Below are positions 37,516 to 51,280 of a stretch of DNA of 64,000 nt, piece after piece. The DNA is from Calliopsis andreniformis (lineage: Eukaryota > Arthropoda > Insecta > Hymenoptera > Andrenidae). The stretch's first letter is position 1. Each line of letters starts with the position of its first letter. The stretch covers positions 5,084,001-5,148,000 of the forward strand of contig NW_027480440.1 of the NCBI RefSeq assembly GCF_051401765.1, read 5' to 3'. The notes below the pieces were generated by a model. It made no database searches, was not told the DNA's origin, and saw nothing but the letters and a program-made list of their open reading frames with translations. The translations under genes were made by a program, and so were the position numbers.

Positions 37516-38722
37516 AATATCCTGAATTCTCAGCTTTGAATACTCAATCCTCAATCTTCAATCTTCAAGTCTCCATCCACAAACATCTATTCTCATCACT
37601 CAACATCGATCTTCAAGCCTCAGTCATCAATCCTCAATCTTCAATACTCAATCCTCAATCCTCAATCCTCAATCGTCAATCCTCAATCCTCATACCTCGA
37701 ACCTCAATCCTCAACCCTCAGTCCTCATCCTCCATCCTCAATCCTCAATTCTCAATCCTCAATCCTCACTCCTCACTCAGTCCCCAATCTTCAATACTCA
37801 ATCCTCAATCCTAAAATCCTCAATCCTCAATATTCAACACACAACCCCCAACCACCAATCCTCAGTACTCAACCATCAGTGCTCAATTCCCAATACTCAA
37901 TAGAATATCCTGAATTCTCAGCTTTGAATACTCAATCCTCAATCTTCAATCTTCAAGTCTCCATCCACAAACATCTATTCTCATCACTCAACCCTCAACA
38001 CTCAGTCCTCAATCTTCAATCCTCAATCCTCAATCCTCAATCTTCAATCCTCAATACTCAATCTTCAATCCCCAATCCTCAATCCTCGATCTTCAATCCT
38101 CAGTCATCAATCCTCAATCTTCAATACTCAATCCTCAATCCTCAATCCTCAATCGTCAATCCTCAATCCTCAATCCTCAATCCTCAATATTCAACACACA
38201 GCCCTCAACCATCAATTCTCAATACTCAACCATCAATCCTCAATTCCCAATACTCAAAAGAATATCCTGAATTCTCATGGTTCAATACTCAATCCACAAT
38301 ATTCAATAATCAAATCTCAATCCTCAAACATCATTTCTCAACACTCTATCCTCAACACTCAGTACTCGCTCTTCAATCGTCCATCCTCAATCCTCAATCC
38401 TCAATCCTCAATCCTCAATCCTCAATCTTCAATCTTCAATCCTCAATTACCAGTCCTCAACCTTCAATCCTCAATGCTCAATCGTCAATCCTCAATCCTC
38501 AGTCCTCAATCCTCAATCCTCAATCCTCAAACCTCAATCCTCAACCGTCAGTCCTCGTCATCAATCATCAACCCTCAATCCTCAATCCTCAATCTTCAAT
38601 CATCAATACTCAATCTTCAATCCTCAGTCCTCAATCCTCAATCCTCAATCCTCAATATTCAACACACAACCCTCAACCATCAATCCTCAATACTCAACCA
38701 TCAATACTCAATTCTCAATACG
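37516..38722. repeat. A1-C1 segment (partner 51.28-52.14 kb)
   Basis: Anchors: A1 37903 and C1 38260 (with CAAAAGAATATCC), 357 bp apart, as at 51329 and 51686 (offset 13426). Near 37600 a break within the A right flank (CATCACTCAACATCGATC) joins two normally distant phrases; the same junction occurs near 47945, so it was copied with the segment. The offset to the 51-53 kb partner falls to 13419 after 38260, a one-heptamer indel. Confidence 0.75.
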
Positions 38723-39906
38723 CAATAGAATATCCTGAATTCTCATGTTTCAATATTCAATCCACAATATTCAATAATCAAATCTCAATCCTCAAACATC
38801 AGTTCTCAACACTCAATCCTCAACGCTCAGTCCTCTCTCTTCAATCTTCAATACTCTATCCTCAATCCTCAATCCTCAATCTTCAATCCTCAGTCCCCAA
38901 TCCTCAATCTTCTATCCTCAATACTCAATCCTCAATCCACAATCCTCAATCCTCAATCTTCAATCCTCAATACTCAATCTTCAATCCTCAATCCTCAATC
39001 CTCAATCCTCAATCATCGATCCTCAATCATCAATCCTCAATCTTCAATACTCAATCCTCAATCCTCAATCCTCAATCCTCAATACTGAACCATCAATCCT
39101 CAATTCCCAATACTCAATAGAATATCCTGAATTCTCAGGATTCTCTACTCAAACCTCAGTCCTCAACCCTCAGCCCTCATCCTCAACCCTCAATCGACAA
39201 TCCGCAATCCTCAATCTTCAAACCTCAAAACTCAATCTTCAATCCTCAATCCTCAGTCCTCAAACCTCAATCCTCAATCCACAATCCTCAATCCTCAATC
39301 TTCAATCCTCAATATTCAATCTTCAATCCTCAATCCTCAATCCTCAATCCTCAATCATCAATCCTCAATCATCAATCCTCAATCTTCAATACTCAATCCT
39401 CAATACTCAACCGTCAATCCTCAGTCCTCAAACCTCAATCCCGAATCCTCAATCCTGAATCCTCAAACTTCAGCCCTCAGTCCTCAAAAATTAATTGTCA
39501 ATCCTCAATCATCAATAGAATATCCTCAATTCACTGTTTCCAATACTCAATCCCCATTCTTCAATCATCAAATCTCAATCCACAAACATCATTTCTCATC
39601 ACTCAACCATCAATACTCAGTCCTCAATGTTCAATCCTCAATACTCAATCCTCAATCTTCAACCCTCAATACTCAATCCTCAACACTCAGTCCTCAATCT
39701 TCAATCCTCAATCCTCTAATCCTCAATCTTCAATCCTCAATACTCAATCTTCAATCCCCAATCCTCAATCCTTATTCCTCAATCCTCATTCTTCAATCCT
39801 CAATACCCAATCCTCAATCTTCAATTCTCAATCCTCAATCCTCACTTCTCATTTCTCAATACTCGGTCCTCAGTCCTCAAATAACAATCCTCAACCCTCA
39901 GCCCTC
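38723..39906. repeat. C2-D-B3 segment (partners 28.86 and 52.14 kb)
   Basis: Anchors: C2 38728, D 39120, B3 39518 with spacings 392 and 398, identical at 28866-29656 and 52147-52937. Similarity to the 52-kb copy stops near 39683/53102, where this copy reads CAACACTCAGTCC and the other CAATCCTCAATTC. The C2 right flank (ACAATATTCAATAATCAAAT) is intact. Confidence 0.8.
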
Positions 39907-41164
39907 ATCCTCAATCCTCAATCCTCAATCTTCAATCCTCAATCCTCAATCCTCAAGCCTCAATCCTCAATCCTCAATCCTCAGTCCTCAAACATCAATC
40001 CTGAATCCTCAATCCTGAATCCTCAATCTTCAGACCTCATACCTCAACAATCAGTATTCAATCCTCAATCCTCAATAGAATATCATCAATTCACAGTTTT
40101 CAATGCTCAATACTCAATCTGCAATCTTCAGATCTCAATCCACAAACATCAATTCTCATCACTCAACCCTCAACACTCAGTACCCAACCCTCAATATTCA
40201 ATCCTCAATCCTCAATCCTCAATCCTCAATCCTCAATCTTCAATCCTCAATACTCAATCTTCAATCCTCAATCCTCAATCCTCAATACTCTATCCTCAAT
40301 CGTCAGTCTTCAATCCTCGATACTCAACCTTTAATCCTCAATACTCAAACCTCAATCCTCAATCCTCATCCTTCAATCCTCAATACCCACTCCTCAATCT
40401 TCAATCCTCAATCCTAAATCCTCAATTCTCAATCCTCAATCCTCCGCCCTCAGTCCTCAAACCTCAATCCTCAACCCCCAGCCCTCATCCTCAATCCTCA
40501 ATCGACAATCCGCAATCCTCAATTTTCAATCCTCAAAACTCAATCTTCAATCCTCCATCCTCAGTCCTCAAACCTGAATCCTGAATCCTAAATCCTGAGT
40601 CCTCAATCTTCAGCCCTCAGTCCTCAACAATCAGTAGTCAATCCTTAATCCTCAATAGAATATCCTCAATTCACAGCTTTCAACACTCAATACTCAATCT
40701 GCAATCTTCCAACCTCTATCCACAAACTTCAATTGTCATCACTCAACCCTCAACACTCAGTCCTCAATGTTCAATCCTCAATCCTCAATTCTCAATCTTC
40801 AATCCTCAATACTGAACCTTCAATCGTCAATCCTCAATCCTCAATCCTCAATCCTCAATCCTCAATCTCCAATCCTCAGTCCCCAATCCTCAATCTTCTA
40901 TCCTCAATACTCAATCCTCATTCCACAATCCTCAATCCTCAATCTTCAATCCTCAATACTCAATCTTCAATCCCCAATCCTCAATCCTCAATCCTCAATC
41001 GTCGATCCTCAATCATCAATCCTCATTCTTCAATACTCAATCCTCAATCCTCAATCCTCAATCGTCAATACTCAACCATCAATCCTCAATTCCCAATACT
41101 CAATAGCATATCCTGAATTCTCAGGATTCTCTACTCAAACCTCAGTCCTCAACCCTCAGCCCTC
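39907..41164. repeat. 1258-bp tandem unit, copy 1
   Basis: Anchors: B2 40078, B 40658, D 41106. The same three lie 1258 bp further on at 41336, 41916 and 42364. Both ends of the unit fall in the phrase CTCAGCCCTCATCCTCAAT, which occurs in the B2 left flank and in the D right flank. The tandem junction therefore sits on a short shared sequence, as expected for unequal exchange between the two. Confidence 0.85.
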
Positions 41165-42422
41165 ATCCTCAATCTTCAATCCTCAATCTTCAATCCTCAA
41201 TCCTCAATCCTCAAGCCTCAATCCTCAATCCTCAATCCTCAGTCCTCAAACATCAATCCTAAATCCTCAATCCTGAATCCTCAATCTTCAGAGCTCAGAC
41301 CTCAACAATCAGTATTCAATCCTCAATCCTCAATAGAATATCATCAATTCACAGTTTTCAATGCTCAATACTCAATCTGCAATCTTCAGATCTCAATCCA
41401 CAAACATCAATTCTCATCACTCAACCCTCAACACTCAGTACCCAATCCTCAATATTCAATCCCCAATCCTCAATCCTCAATCCTCAATCCTCAATCTTCA
41501 ATCCTCAATACTCAATCTTCAATCCTCAATCCTCAATCCTCAATACTCTATCTTCAATCGTCAGTCTTCAATCCTCAATACTCAACCTTTAATCCTCAAT
41601 ACTCAAACCTCAATCCTCAATCCTCATCCTTCAATCCTCAATACCCACTCCTCAATCTTCAATCCTCAATCCTAAATCCTCAATTCTCAATCCTCAATCC
41701 TCCGCCCTCAGTCCTCAAACCTCAATCCTCAACCCTCAGCCCTCATCCTCAATCCTCAATCGACAATCTGCAATCCTCAATCTTCAATCCTCAAAACTCA
41801 ATCTTCAATCCTCCATCCTCAGTCCTCAAACCTGAATCCTGAATCCTAAATCCTGAGTCCTCAATCTTCAGCCCTCAGTCCTCAACAATCAGTAGTCAAT
41901 CCTCAATCCTCAATAGAATATCCTCAATTCACAGATTTCAACACTCAATACTCAATCTGCAATCTTCAAACCTCTATCCACAAACTTCAATTGTCATCAC
42001 TCAACGCTCAACACTCAGTCCTCAATGTTCAATCCTCAATCCTCAATTCTCAATCTTCAATCCTCAATACTGAACCTTCAATCGTCAATCCTCAATCCTC
42101 AATCCTCAATCCTCAATCCTCAATCTTCAATCCTCAGTCCCCAATCCTCAATCTTCTATCCTCAATACTCAATCCTCAATCCACAATCCTCAATCCTCAA
42201 TCTTCAATCCTCAATACTCAATCTTCAATCACCAATCCTCAATCCTCAATCCTCAATCATCGATCCTCAATCATCAATCCTCAATCTTCAATACTCAATC
42301 CTCAATCCTCAATCCTCAATCATCAATACACAACCATCAATCCTCAATTCCCAATACTCAATAGCATATCCTGAATTCTCAGGATTCTCTACTCAAACCT
42401 CGGTCCTCAACCCTCAGCCCTC
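41165..42422. repeat. 1258-bp tandem unit, copy 2
   Basis: Second copy: B2 41336, B 41916, D 42364. It differs from copy 1 by scattered substitutions, such as CACAGATTTC for CACAGCTTTC after the B anchor and CAATCCTAAATCC for CAATCCTGAATCC near 41270. In several of these it agrees with the 33-34 kb copy, so the tandem joins two related but distinct variants rather than being a fresh identical duplication. Confidence 0.83.
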
Positions 42423-43635
42423 ATCCTCAATCCTCAATCGACAATCCGCAATCCTCAATCTTCAATCCTCAAAACTCAATCTTCAATCCTCAGTCCTCAA
42501 ACCTCAATCCTCAATCCACAATCCTCAATCCTCAATCGTCAATCCTCAATATTCAACCTTCAATCCTCAATCCTCAAACCTCAATCCTCAATCATCAATC
42601 CTCAATCATCAATCCTCAATCTTCAATACTCAATCCTCAATACTCAACCGTCAATTCTCAGTCCTCAAACCTCAATCCCGAATCCTCAATCCTGAATCCT
42701 CAATCTTCAGCCCTCAGTCCGCAAAAATTAATTGTCAATCCTCAATCATCAATAGAAAATCCTCAATTCACTGTTTCCAATACTCAATCCCCATTCTTCA
42801 ATCATCAAATCTCAATCCACAGACATCAATTCTCATCACTCAACCATCAACACTCAGTCCTCAATGTTCAATCCTCAATCCTCAATCCTCAATCTTCAAC
42901 CCTCAATACTCAATCCTCAATCCTCAAGCCTCAATTCTCAATCCTCAGTACTCAATCCTCAATCGTCAATACTCAATCTCCAATCCTCAATCTTCAATCC
43001 TCAATCCTCAAGCCTCAATCCTCAATCCTCAATATTCAACACACAACCCTCAACCATCAATCCTCAATTCTCAATACTCAATAGAATATCCTGAATTCTC
43101 ACGGTTCAATACTCAATCCACAAAACTCAATAATCAAATCTCAATCCCCAAACATCAATTCTCAACACTCAATCCTCAATACTCAGTCCTCTCTCTCCAA
43201 TCCTCCATCCTCAATCCTCAATCTTCAATCGTCAATCCTCAATCCTCAATCCTCAAACCTCAATCCTCAGTCCTCAAACCTCTATCCGGATTCCTCAATA
43301 CTGAATCCTCAATCTTCAGCCGTCGGTCCTCAACAATCAATTGTCAATCCTCAATCCTCAATAGAATATCCTCAATTCACAGTTTTCAATACTCAATCCC
43401 CATTCTTCAATCTTCAAATCTCAATCCACAAACATCAATTCTCATCACTCAGCCCTCAACACTCAGTCTTCAATCTTCAATCCTCAATCCTCAATCCTCA
43501 ATCTTCAATCCTCAATACTCAATCTTCAATCGTCAAACCTCAATTCTCAATCCTCAATACTCAATCCTCAATCCTCAATCCTCAACACTCAATCCTCATT
43601 CTTCAATCCTCAATACCCAATCCTCAATCTTCAAT
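42423..43635. repeat. B3-C3-B end of the higher-order string, copy 2
   Basis: Anchors: B3 42755 (AATAGAAAATCC), C3 43084, B 43364. Matches 34459-35671 at offset 7964. The B3 variant GAAAATCC is shared with 34791 and not with 29656, 39518, 52937 or 57291, so these two copies are sisters. A long + strand open frame here (42025-43752, 575 codons) is again only the repeat artefact. Confidence 0.82.
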
Positions 43636-44700
43636 CCTCAGTCCTCAATCCTCAATCCTCAATCCTCAATATTCAACACACAACCCTCAACCATCAATCC
43701 TCAATGCTCAACCACCAATACTCAATTCTCAATACGCAATAGAATATCCTGAATTCTCATGTTTCAATCCTCAGTCCTCAATATTCAACACACAACCCTC
43801 AACCTTCAATCCTCAATACTCAACCATCAATCCTCAATTCTCAATACTCAATAGAATATCCTGAATTATCAGTTTTCAATACTCAATCCTCAATCTTCTA
43901 TCTTCAAGTCTCCATCTACAAGGATCAATACTCATCACTCAACCCTCAACACTCAGTCCTCAAACTTCAATCCTCAATCCTCAATACTCAATCCTCAGTC
44001 CTCAGTCCTCAATCTTCAATACTCAATCCTCAATCCTAAAATCCTCAATCCTCAATATTCAACACACAACCTCAACCACCAATCCTCAGTACATAACCAT
44101 CAATGCTCAATTCTCAATACTCAATAGAATATCCTGAATTCTCAGCTTTGAATACTCAATCCTCAATCTTCAAACTTCAAGTCTCCATCCACAAACATCT
44201 ATTCTCATCACTCAACCCTCAACACTCAGTCCTCAATCTTCAATCCTCAATCCTCAATCCTGAAATCCTCAATCCTCAATATTCAACACACAACCCTCAA
44301 CCTTCAATCCTCAATACTCAACCATCAATCCTCAATTCTCAATACTCAATAGAATATCTTGAATTCTCTGTTTTCAATACTCAATCCTCAATCTTCTATC
44401 TTCAAGTCTCCATCCACAAACATCAATACTCATCACTCAACCCTCAACACTCAGTCCTCAATCTTCAATCCTCAATCCTCAATACTCAATCCCCAGTCCT
44501 CAGTCCTCAATCTTCAATACTCAATCCTCAATCCTAAAATCCTCAATCCTCAATATTCAACACACAACCATCAACCACCAATCCTCAGTACTTAACCATC
44601 AATGCTCAATTCTCAATACTCAATAGAGTATCCTGAATTCTCAGCTTTGAATACTCAATCCTCAATCTTCAATCTTCAAGTCTCCATTCACAAACATCTA
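43636..44700. repeat. C2-A2-A1-A2-A1 anchor string
   Basis: Anchors: C2 43742, A2 43854, A1 44127, A2 44352, A1 44626 (spacings 112, 273, 225, 274), the same order and distances as at 31901-32785. Its left end is the junction where 488 bp are missing relative to 35672-36159. Small private changes: CTACAAGGATC near 43918 for CTACAAACATC, and AATAGAGTATCC at 44626. Confidence 0.8.
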
Positions 44701-46430
44701 TTCTCATCACTCAACCCTCAACACTCAGTCCTCAATCTTCAATCCTCAATCCTCTAATCCTCAATCTTCAATCCTCAATCCTCTAATCCTCAATCTTCAA
44801 TCCTCAATACCCAATCTTCAATCCCCAATCCTCAATCCTTATTCCTCAATCCTCATTCTTCAATCCTCAATACCCAATCCTCAATCTTCAATCCTCAATC
44901 CTCAATCCTCACTTCTCATTTCTCAATACTCGGTCCTCAGTCCTCAAATCACAATCCTCAACCCTCAGCCCTCATCCTCAATCCTCAATCCTCAATCTTC
45001 AATCCTCAATCCTCAATCCTCAATAGTCATTCCTCAAACCTCAATCCTCAACCCACAGTCCTCATCCCCAATTCTCAATTCTCAATTCTCAAACCTCAAT
45101 TCTCAATCTTCTATCCTCAATAATCAATCTAGAATCCTAGATCCTCAATCCCCAATCCTCAATCCTTAATCCTCAATCTTCAATCCTCAATCCCCAGTCC
45201 TCAATCTTCAATCCTAAATGCTCAATCCTCAATCCTAAATCCTCAGTCCTCAATCCTCTATCCTCAATCCTCAAACCTCAATCCTCAACCGTCAGTCCTC
45301 GTCCTCAATCCTCAAACCTCAAGCCTCAACCCTCAATTTCAATCATTAATACCCAATCTTGTATCCTCAATCCTCAATCCTCAATCCTCAATCCTCAATC
45401 CTCAATATTCAACACAGAGCCCTCAACCATCAATTCTCAATACTCAATCATCATTCCTCAATTCTCAATACTCAATAGAATATCCTGAATTCTCATGGTT
45501 CAATACTCAATCCACAATATTCAATAATCAAATCTCAATCCTCAAACATCACTTCTCAACACTCTATCCTCAACACACAGTACTCTCTCTTCAATCCTCC
45601 ATCCTCAATCCTCAATCCTCAATCCTCAATCCTCAATCTTCAATCCTCAAAACTCAATCTTCAGTCTTCAATCCTCAATCCTCAATGCTCAATCCTCAAT
45701 CCGCAATCCTCAATCGTCAATCCTCAATACTCAATCTTCAATCCTCAATCCTCAATCCTCAATCCTCAATTGTCATTCCTCAAACCTCAATCCTCAACCC
45801 TCAGTCCTCATCCCCAATTCTCAATTCTCAATCCTCAAACCTCAATTCTCAATCTTCTATCCTCAATAATCAATCTAGAATCCCAGATCCTCAATCCCCA
45901 ATCCTCAATCCTTAATCCTCAATCTTCAATCCTCAATCCCCAGTCCTCAATCTTCAATCCTCAATGCTCAATCCTCAATCCTAAATCCTCAGTCCTCAAT
46001 CCTTAATCCTCAATCCTCATTCCTCAGTCATCAATCCTCAATCCTCAATCCTCAATCCTCATTCTTCAATCCTTAATCCTCAATCGTCAATCCTCAATCC
46101 TCAATCCTCAATCTTCAATCCTCAATACTCAATCTTCAATCCCCAATCCTCAATCCTCGATCTTCAATCCTCAGTCATCAATCCTCAATCTTCAATACTC
46201 AATCCTCAATCCTCAATCCTCAATCGTCAATCCTCAATCATCATACCTCAAACCTCATTCCTCAACCCTCAGGCCTCATCCTCCATCCTCACTCCTCAAT
46301 TCTCAATCCTCAATCCTCAATCTTCAATCCTCAATACTCAATCCACAATCCTCAATCCTCAGTCATCAAACCTCAATTCCGAATCCTCAATCCTGAATCC
46401 TCAATCTTCATCCCTCAGTCCGCAACAATC
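44701..46430. repeat. X-C1-X segment, copy 2
   Basis: Anchors: C1 45478; X modules at 45129 and 45884. About 45.0-45.96 kb matches about 26.4-27.36 kb at offsets 18600 and then 18599. 44740-44960 carries CAATCCTCTAATCCTCAATC twice and is related to 55400-55610. The right part (46080-46430) is B-type left flank sequence ending in CAGTCCGCAACAATCAATTG without a following B anchor. Confidence 0.75.
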
Positions 46431-49117
46431 AATTGTCATTCCTCAATCCTCAATCCTCAATCCTCAATCTTCAATCCTCAATACTCAACCTTCAATCCTC
46501 AATCCACAATTCTCAATCCTCAATCCTCAATCCTCAGTCCTCAATCCTCAATCCTCAATCCTCAATTGTCATTCCTCAAACCTCAATCCTCAACCCTCAG
46601 TCCTCATCCCCAATTCTCAATTCTCAATCCTCAAACCTCAATTCTCAATCTTCTATCCTCAATAATCAACCTAGAATCCTAGATCCTCAATCCCCAATAC
46701 TCAATCCTTAATCCTCAATCTTCAATCCTCAACCCCCAGTCCTCAATCTTTAATCCTCAATGTTCAATATCCAATCCTCAATCCTCAGTACTCAATCCTC
46801 AATCCTCAGTCCTCAATCCTCAATCCTCAATACTCAAACCTCAATCCTCAACCGTCAGTCCTCGTCCTCAATCCTCAACCCTCAATCCTTAGTCCTCAAT
46901 CTTCAATCATCAATACTCAACCTTCAATCCTCAAGTCTCCATCCACAAACATCAATTCTCATCACTCAACCCTCAACGCTCAGTCCTCAATCTTCAATCC
47001 TCCATCCTCAATCCTCAATCTACAATCCTCAATACTCTATCTTCAATCCTCAATCCTCAATCCTCAATCCTCAATCCTCAATCCTTAGTCATCAATCCTC
47101 AATCACCAATCCTCAATCCTCATTCTTCAATCCTCAATCCTCAATCCACAATCTGCAACCTTCAATCCTCAATACTCAACCATCAATCCTCAATTCTCAA
47201 TACTCAATAGAATATCCTGAATTCTCAGTTTTCAATACTCAAACCTCAATCTTCTATCTTCAAGTCTCCATCCACAAACATCAAAACTCATCAAGCAACC
47301 CTCAACACTCAGTCCTCAATCTTCAATCCTCAATCCTCAATACTCAATCCTCAGTCCTCAGTCCTCAATTTTCAATACACAATCCTCAATCCTAAAATCC
47401 TCAATCCTCAATATTCAACACACAACCCTCAACCACCAATCCTCAGTACTCAACCATCAATGCTCAATTCTCAACACACAATAGAATATCCTGAATTCTC
47501 AGCTTTGAATACTCAATCCTCAATCTTCAATCTTCAAGTCTCCATCCACAAACATCTATCCTCATCACTCAACCCTCAACACTCAGTCCTCAATCTTCAA
47601 TCCTCAATCCTCAATCCTCAATCTTCAATCCTCAATCCTCAATCTTCAATCCTAAATACTCAATCTTCAGTCTTCAATCCTCAATCCTCAATCCTCAATC
47701 CTCAATCCGCAATCCTGAATCTTCAATCCTCAATACTCAATCTTCAATACTCAATCCTTAATCCTAAAATCCTCAATCCTCAATATTCAACATACAACCC
47801 TCAACCACCAATCCTCAGTACTCAACCATCAATGCTCAATTCTCAATAATCAATAGAATATCCTGAATTCTCAGCTTTGAATACTCAATCCTCAATCTTC
47901 AATCTTCAAGTCTCCATCCACAAACATCTATTCTCATCACTCAACATCGATCTTCAAGCCTCAGTCATCAATCCTCAATCTTCAATACTCAATCCTCAAT
48001 CCTCAATCCTCAATCGTCAATCCTCAATCCTCATACCTCGAACCTCAATCCTCAACCCTCAGCCCTCATCCTCAATCCTCAATCCTCAATCTTCAATCCT
48101 CAATCCTCAATCCTCAATTGTCATTCCTCAAACCTCAATCCTCAACCCACAGTCCTCATCCCCAATTCTCAATTCTCAATTCTCAAACCTCAATTCTCAA
48201 TCTTCTATCCTCAATAATCAATCTAGAATCCTAGATCCTCAATCCCCAATCCTCAATCCTTAATCCTCAATCTTCAATCCTCAATCCCCAGTCCTCAATC
48301 TTCAATCCTAAATGCTCAATCCTCAATCCTAAATCCTCAGTCCTCAATCCTCTATCCTCAATCCTCAAACCTCAATCCTCAACCGTCAGTCCTCGTCCTC
48401 AATCCTCAAACCTCAAGCCTCAACCCTCAATTTCAATCATTAATACCCAATCTTGTATCCTCAATCCTCAATCCTCAATCCTCAATCCTCAATCCGCAAT
48501 CCTCAATCTTCAATCCTCAATACTCAATCTTCAATCCTCAATCCTCAATCCTCAATCCTCAATTGTCATTCCTCAAACCTCAATCCTCAACCCTCAGTCC
48601 TCATCCCCAATTCTCAATTCTCAACCCTCAAACCTCAATTCTCAATCTTCTATCCTCAATAATCAATCTAGAATCCCAGATCCTCAATCCCCAATCCTCA
48701 ATCCTCAATCCTCAGTCATCAATCCTCAATCCTCAATCCTCAATCCTCATTCTTCAATCCTTAATCCTCAATCCTCAATCCTCAATCCTCAATCCTCAAT
48801 CTTCAATCCTCAATACTCAATCTTCAATCCCCAATCCTCAATCCTCGATCTTCAATCCTCAGTCATCAATCCTCAATCTTCAATACTCAATCCTCAATCC
48901 TCAATCCTCAATCGTCAATCCTCAATCATCATACCTCAAACCTCATTCCTCAACCCTCAGTCCTCATCCTCCATCCTCACTCCTCAATTCTCAATCCTCA
49001 ATCCTCAATCTTCACTCCTCAATACTCAATCCACAATCCTCAATCCTCAGTCATCAAACCTCAATTCCGAATCCTCAATCCTGAATCCTCAATCTTCATC
49101 CCTCAGTCCGCAACAAT
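46431..49117. repeat. 2.7-kb tandem unit, copy 1
   Basis: 46430 to about 47150 matches 49118 to about 49840 at offset 2688, and about 47160-47945 matches about 50115-50900 at offset 2955. The second copy thus carries about 267 bp more between these parts. Anchors: A2 47210, A1 47484, A1 47856; X modules at 46670 (variant), 48222 and 48667. The X pair 48222 and 48667 is 445 bp apart, against 755 bp for 45129 and 45884: the C1 anchor between them has been lost, with about 310 bp. Confidence 0.8.
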
Positions 49118-51280
49118 CAATTGTCATTCCTCAATCCTCAATCCTCAATCCTCAATCTTCAATCCTCAATACTCAACCTTCAATCCTCAATCCACAATTC
49201 TCAATCCTCAATCCTCAATCCTCAGTCCTCAATCCTCAATCCTCAATCCTCAATTGTCATTCCTCAAACCTCAATCCTCAACCCTCAGTCCTCATCCCCA
49301 ATTCTCAATTCTCAATCCTCAAACCTCAATTCTCAATCTTCTATCCTCAATAATCAACCTAGAATCCTAGATCCTCAATCCCCAATACTCAATCCTTAAT
49401 CCTCAATCTTCAATCCTCAACCCCCAGTCCTCAATCTTTAATCCTCAATGTTCAATATCCAATCCTCAATCCTCAGTACTCAATCCTCAATCCTCAGTCC
49501 TCAATCCTCAATCCTCAATACTCAAACCTCAATCCTCAACCGTCAGTCCTCGTCCTCAATCCTCAACCCTCAATCCTTAGTCCTCAATCTTCAATCATCA
49601 ATACTCAACCTTCAATCCTCAAGTCTCCATCCACAAACATCAATTCTCATCACTCAACCCTCAACACTCAGTCCTCAATCTTCAATCCTCCATCCTCAAT
49701 CCTCAATCGACAATCCTCAATACTCTATCTTCAATCCTCAATCCTCAATCCTCAATCCTCAATCCTCAATCCTTAGTCATCAATCCTCAATCACCAATCC
49801 TCAATCCTCATTCTTCAATCCTCAATCCTCAATCCACAATCTGCAATCCTCAATACTCAATCCTCAATCCTCAATCGTCAATCATCAATCCCCAATCCTC
49901 TATTATCAATCCTCAATCCTATATCCTCAATCCTCAATCCTCAATCCTCAATCTTCAAACCACAATACTCAATCTTCAGTCTTCATTCCTCAATCCTCAA
50001 TCCTCAAACCTCAATCCGCAATCCTCAATCTTCAATCCTCAATACTCAATCTTCAATCCTCAATCCTCATTCCTGAAATCCTCAATCCTCAATATTCAAC
50101 ACACAACCCTCAACCTTCAATCCTCAATACTCAACCATCAATCCTCAATTCTCAATACTCAATAGAATATCCTGAATTCTCAGTTTTCAATACTCAAACC
50201 TCAATCTTCTATATTCAAGTCTCCATCCACAAACATCAATACTCATCAAGCAACACTCAACACTCAGTCCTCAATCTTCAATCCTCAATCCTCAATACTC
50301 AATCCTCAGTCCTCAGTCCTCAATTTTCAATACACAATCCTCAATCCTAAAATCCTCAATCCTCAATATTCAACACACAACCCTCAACCACCAATCCTCA
50401 GTACTCAACCATCAATGCTCAATTCTCAACACACAATAGAATATCCTGAATTCTCAGCTTTGAATACTCAATCCTCAATCTTCAATCTTCAAGTCTCCAT
50501 CCACAAACATCTATCCTCATCACTCAACCCTCAACACTCAGTCCTCAATCTTCAATCCTCAATCCTCAATCCTCAATCTTCAATCCTCAATCCTCAATCT
50601 TCAATCCTAAATACTCAATCTTCAGTCTTCAATCCTCAATCCTCAATCCTCAATCCTCAATCCGCAATCCTGAATCTTCAATCCTCAATACTCAATCTTC
50701 AATACTCAATCCTTAATCCTAAAATCCTCAATCCTCAATATTCAACACACAACCCTTAACCACCAATCCTCAGTACTCAACCATCAATGCTCAATTCTCA
50801 ATAATCAATAGAATATCCTGAATTCTCAGCTTTGAATACTCAATCCTCAATCTTCAATCTTCAAGTCTCCATCCACAAACATCTATTCTCATCACTCAAC
50901 CCTCAACACTCAGTCCTCAAACATCAATCCTCAATCCTCAATCCTCAATCTTCAATCCTCAATACTCAATCTTCAATCCCCAATCCTCAATCCTCGATCT
51001 TCAAGCCTCAGTAATCAATCCTCAATCTTCAATACTCAATCCTCAATCCTCAATCCTCAATCGTCAATCCTCAATCCTCATACCTCGAACCTCAATCCTC
51101 AACCCTCAGTCCTCATCCTCCATCCTCAATCCTCAATTCTCAATCCTCAATCCTCACTCTTCAATCCTCAATACTCAATCCACCATCCTCAATCCTCAGT
51201 CCTCAGTCCCCAATCTTCAATACTCAATCCTCAATCCTAAAATCCTCAATCCTCAATATTCAACACACAACCCTCAACCA
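49118..51280. repeat. 2.7-kb tandem unit, copy 2
   Basis: Anchors: A2 50165, A1 50439, A1 50811 (spacings 274 and 372, as in copy 1); X variant at 49358. The interval near 49845-50110 holds sequence missing from copy 1, including CAATCATCAATCCCCAATCC near 49880 and the 8-bp unit TGAAATCC near 50074. From 47856 to 50165, 2.3 kb across both copies, there is no anchor, the longest anchor-free stretch of the window. Confidence 0.78.

Noticed and set aside
42025..43752. 575-codon open frame, and the 496-codon frame at 3997-5487
   Set aside because: Same artefact; homologous copies of these stretches elsewhere have the frame broken or shifted by 8-bp units without sign of selection to keep it.
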